A stretch of 64,000 nucleotides of DNA, taken from the NCBI GenBank assembly GCA_021848465.1, contig JAJZUP010000004.1, positions 1 to 64,000 of the forward strand, written 5' to 3'. Below the pieces are notes generated by a model. It saw nothing but the letters and a program-made list of their open reading frames with translations, ran no database searches and had not been told where the DNA came from. How positions within the stretch are numbered: the first letter of the stretch is position 1; each line of letters begins with the position of its first letter. This document shows, piece after piece, positions 61,834 through 64,000 of the stretch. This stretch comes from Pseudomonadota bacterium. GTDB lineage: Bacteria > Pseudomonadota > Gammaproteobacteria > Burkholderiales > Gallionellaceae. A program made the position numbers and the translations under genes.

Positions 61834-62783
61834 GCTTGCCCCGTGCCGAACAACGCCAGCCGGCGCAGGCATTCGCTTGAGTGGGCGGCACCATGATCCG
61901 GCCCGGTTTCGCCGTCCGGCAGGCGCAGGCCATAGCGCAGGCCAGCCTGTTCGGCATCGAGCACCCAGCGCGTCAGTAATTGCAGCCGGTGCTCAACGGC
62001 CAGTTGCGAGAGCGCATGCCAGTCCAGCCAGAGCTTGTTGCCCTGCAATGCCGAGAATTGCTTGACCTGCAACTCCTGTTCGCGCGCCAGTGTCTTCCAG
62101 GCGATGCGCGGCAGGCTGTCGCCGCTCACATAATTGCGCAGTCCGGAAAAATCCTCATCGCCTTGCGCACTGCGCGTTCCGGTCAGGTCTCCCGCGGCGG
62201 CTTGCTCCGGAAGCAGCTGCGGCGCGGCAGGTTGCGGATACACCAGGCAGCGGGTGTCGAAATGCAGGTAGGTCCAGGCGTGGAACAGGCCCAGCGGGAA
62301 TTCGCTGTACAGCGTCAGTTGACCGCTATCCAGCCAGCCGCGCTGGCGTGCCGGGATGGCAAGCTGGATCGCGCTGTCGCTGCGCGCGGGCAGGTCGAAT
62401 ACCGTGCCGTGCCCGGCGTCGTCATGCAGGTGCAGGCGGTAGCGCGCGAACGGCGTGGGATTGGCGAAGTGGAACAGGAAATGCGCGTTGTCACCGGCGA
62501 ACACCGGCAGGTTGCGTCCGGCGCGGATTTCGATGCGTGCCATGTTGCGGAAGGTGTGCAGCATGCTCATGCCGCTGGCGGCCGCCAGCAGGAACGTCAG
62601 GGCATAGCCCAGGCTCAGGCCGTAATTGATGTCGCCCAGCAGCATCAGCACCAGCACGCCGGCAAAGCCCAGCCCCTGGCGCGAAGGCACGATGTAAATG
62701 CGGCGCTGGTTGAGCACGACGGTGCCGGACTCGGTGGTGCGGCGGAACGCCCAGTTACGGAATTTTTGTCTGAAGGACAGCAC
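61830..62783 (-). CDS. DUF58-domain protein
   Basis: A 317-residue protein with two membrane helices near the N-terminus (around 33-52 and 56-76) and a C-terminal domain of the DUF58 type (YVSGDSLPRIAWKTLARE). DUF58 proteins usually sit in a MoxR-DUF58-TgpA cluster and help assemble or activate envelope complexes. Here the MoxR ATPase is missing from the immediate neighbourhood, since upstream is the divergent sdhC. Confidence 0.85.
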   Translation of the reverse strand: MLSFRQKFRNWAFRRTTESGTVVLNQRRIYIVPSRQGLGFAGVLVLMLLGDINYGLSLGYALTFLLAAASGMSMLHTFRNMARIEIRAGRNLPVFAGDNAHFLFHFANPTPFARYRLHLHDDAGHGTVFDLPARSDSAIQLAIPARQRGWLDSGQLTLYSEFPLGLFHAWTYLHFDTRCLVYPQPAAPQLLPEQAAAGDLTGTRSAQGDEDFSGLRNYVSGDSLPRIAWKTLAREQELQVKQFSALQGNKLWLDWHALSQLAVEHRLQLLTRWVLDAEQAGLRYGLRLPDGETGPDHGAAHSSECLRRLALFGTGQA

Positions 62784-62940
62784 GGCTCACAAGCTCGGAT
62801 AAGGAGGGGACAGGGGGCACGCTACCTTGATGCATGCAGTGCGTCAACCGTTCGCATCACACCCGGATAGGGTTGCGGCGTGGTACAAAACATGGACTTC
62901 GGGTGTAAGATATGAACCGTTTCTGCAAACCTAAAAAAAC

Positions 62941-63315
62941 ATGAACAGGAAACGCCCAAAACATCTGGCTTTGCATCAGATCCGGCTGCCGCTGGCCGGT
63001 TATGTCTCCATCCTGCATCGTATCAGCGGTGCGCTGCTGTTCCTGGCGCTACCCCTGTTGTTGTGGATGCTGTATGCCAGCCTGCGCTCAATCGAGACTT
63101 ACACCGCGTTAACAACAATCTTCCTGCACCCGCTGGCGAAACTGGGAATGCTGCTCGTGCTGTGGGCATTCCTGCATCACTTCTGCGCCGGCATCCGCTA
63201 TCTGGCCATCGACCTCCGTTTGGCCTCCAGCCTGGCGCGAGCACGCGCCAGCAGTGTCTGGGTGATGATTGTCAGCCTGGCGCTGACATTGCTGATCGGG
63301 GTGAAGCTATGGTGA
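62941..63315 (+). CDS. sdhC: Succinate dehydrogenase cytochrome b556 subunit
   Basis: A 124-residue membrane anchor with three hydrophobic helices and the family features RPKHLALHQIRLPL, SILHRISGALLFLALP (His in the first helix region) and HHFCAGIRYLAIDL, which carries the heme-ligand His. It is the first gene of the sdhCDA operon. The stop overlaps the sdhD ATG. Confidence 0.95.
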   Translation: MNRKRPKHLALHQIRLPLAGYVSILHRISGALLFLALPLLLWMLYASLRSIETYTALTTIFLHPLAKLGMLLVLWAFLHHFCAGIRYLAIDLRLASSLARARASSVWVMIVSLALTLLIGVKLW

Positions 63316-63656
63316 ATCGTGTCGTAACCGGTGCGCATTACGGCCTGCGCGACTGGCTCGTGCAGCGCGTGACCGCCGCCGTGATGGCCGTGTATGTGCT
63401 GTCGCTTGCGGGGTGGCTGCTGGTGCAGCCGCAGCTTGACTACGATGCATGGACCGGACTCTTTGCCAGCAACATCATGCGCAGTTTTACCATGCTGTTC
63501 CTGCTGAGCCTGTTCTACCATGCCTGGATCGGGGTGCGCGACATCGTGATGGATTATGTCCATCCTGCCGGCCTGCGGCTGCTGGCGCATGTGCTGGTGA
63601 TCCTGGCGCTGGTGATGTATGTGATCTGGGCAGTGCAGATTTTGTGGGGGCTATAG
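63309..63656 (+). CDS. sdhD: Succinate dehydrogenase membrane anchor subunit
   Basis: A 115-residue protein with three helices. The start [19 protein letters not shown] and the [20 protein letters not shown] segment (with the conserved His and Asp) identify SdhD. The ATG at 63309 overlaps sdhC. It is followed by sdhA after four bases. Confidence 0.94.
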   Translation: MVNRVVTGAHYGLRDWLVQRVTAAVMAVYVLSLAGWLLVQPQLDYDAWTGLFASNIMRSFTMLFLLSLFYHAWIGVRDIVMDYVHPAGLRLLAHVLVILALVMYVIWAVQILWGL

Positions 63657-63660
63657 CAAG

Positions 63661-64000
63661 ATGGGGATCGCCAAGCGTACGTTTGATGTGGTGGTAGTCG
63701 GTGCCGGCGGCGCCGGCATGCGCGCAGCACTGCAACTGGCCCAGGCCGGGCTGAAGGTGGCGGTGCTGTCCAAGGTGTTTCCTACCCGCTCGCACACGGT
63801 CGCGGCGCAGGGTGGAATCGCTGCCTCGCTCGGTAATGTGAAGGAAGACAACTGGCATTGGCATATGTACGACACGGTGAAAGGCTCGGATTACCTGGGC
63901 GACCAGGATGCGATCGAGTTCATGTGCCGCGCCGCGCCCGAGGTGGTATACGAGTTGGAGCATTTCGGCATGCCGTTCGACCGCCTCGACAACGGCAAGA
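63661..64000 (+). CDS. sdhA: Succinate dehydrogenase flavoprotein subunit, cut by the window end
   Basis: Only the first 113 residues are present. The FAD-binding loop [17 protein letters not shown], and the [14 protein letters not shown] segment, which carries the His that binds FAD covalently, are intact. The gene continues to the right of the window. Confidence 0.95.
   Translation, partial: MGIAKRTFDVVVVGAGGAGMRAALQLAQAGLKVAVLSKVFPTRSHTVAAQGGIAASLGNVKEDNWHWHMYDTVKGSDYLGDQDAIEFMCRAAPEVVYELEHFGMPFDRLDNGK

Overview
This is a 64 kb chromosomal stretch of a Gram-negative bacterium, most probably a betaproteobacterium of the Nitrosomonadales/Gallionellaceae type. The gene order supports this (gpmI-envC-ctpA-moeB; rhodanese-grxC-secB-gpsA; rpsF-priB-rpsR-rplI-dnaB; sdhCDA), as do the envelope genes and the GC-rich codon use. 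I cannot name the species from the sequence alone.

Layout. 1-5.6 kb: a minus-strand operon gpmI, envC, ctpA, a small unknown gene and moeB. 5.7-10.7 kb: an ArsR-type regulator with the cysteine pair of the persulfide sensors SqrR/BigR, a perfect AT-rich palindrome, an RND pump (adaptor and permease) and a DUF2892 protein. 10.7-15.5 kb: a PglL/Wzy-like ligase, rhodanese, grxC, secB, an SH3 protein, gpsA and convergent trmL. 15.6-24.7 kb: a probable outer-membrane protein, sodB, a 36-residue membrane peptide, a GT-C/TPR protein, a DD-peptidase, a DUF3617 protein, a PolB-like exonuclease, a tandem REP (BIME) array, rlmD and an SDR. 24.7-28 kb: tautomerase, rhodanese, then a more AT-rich patch with an EamA protein, a COG4705 repeat protein and a CopZ-like iron-sulfur protein, followed by a HopJ-family gene. 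28-38.6 kb: housekeeping genes (BI-1, tRNA-Ser, htpG with a sigma-32 promoter, hupB, yfaZ, feoAB, the S6-PriB-S18-L9 operon, dnaB).

38.68-53.6 kb: an integrated element. A tRNA-Val(GAC) gene is followed at once by a P4-type integrase, and a degenerate copy of the tRNA 3' end lies about 14.9 kb downstream at 53,596-53,617, next to a spare terminator. Its ends carry XRE, AlpA and DUF3693-type regulators, a ribbon-helix-helix-like protein, an orphan VbhA-like Fic antitoxin and unknown small proteins. Its middle is a heavy-metal cassette: a Cd/Zn/Pb P-type ATPase, a Met/Cys-rich periplasmic protein, a frameshifted cadR, DUF302, a PII-like protein, a CzcA-type RND pump, a CzcC-type channel and a CzcI-like protein. 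The cassette, together with the ribbon-helix-helix-like gene at its right end, is bracketed by a 180-bp inverted repeat (about 85% identical by hand count), which I consider the most unusual structure in the window. The RND system lacks a local CzcB adaptor.

53.7-64 kb: chromosome again, with a cysteine-rich lipoprotein, a large CACHE-HAMP-PAS4-GGDEF-EAL protein next to a response regulator-GGDEF protein, queD, a DUF58/TgpA pair, and the start of the sdhCDA operon, cut by the window end inside sdhA.

All calls rest on reading the sequence and on family knowledge. No searches were run, and start codons are judged from ribosome-binding sites and protein architecture.
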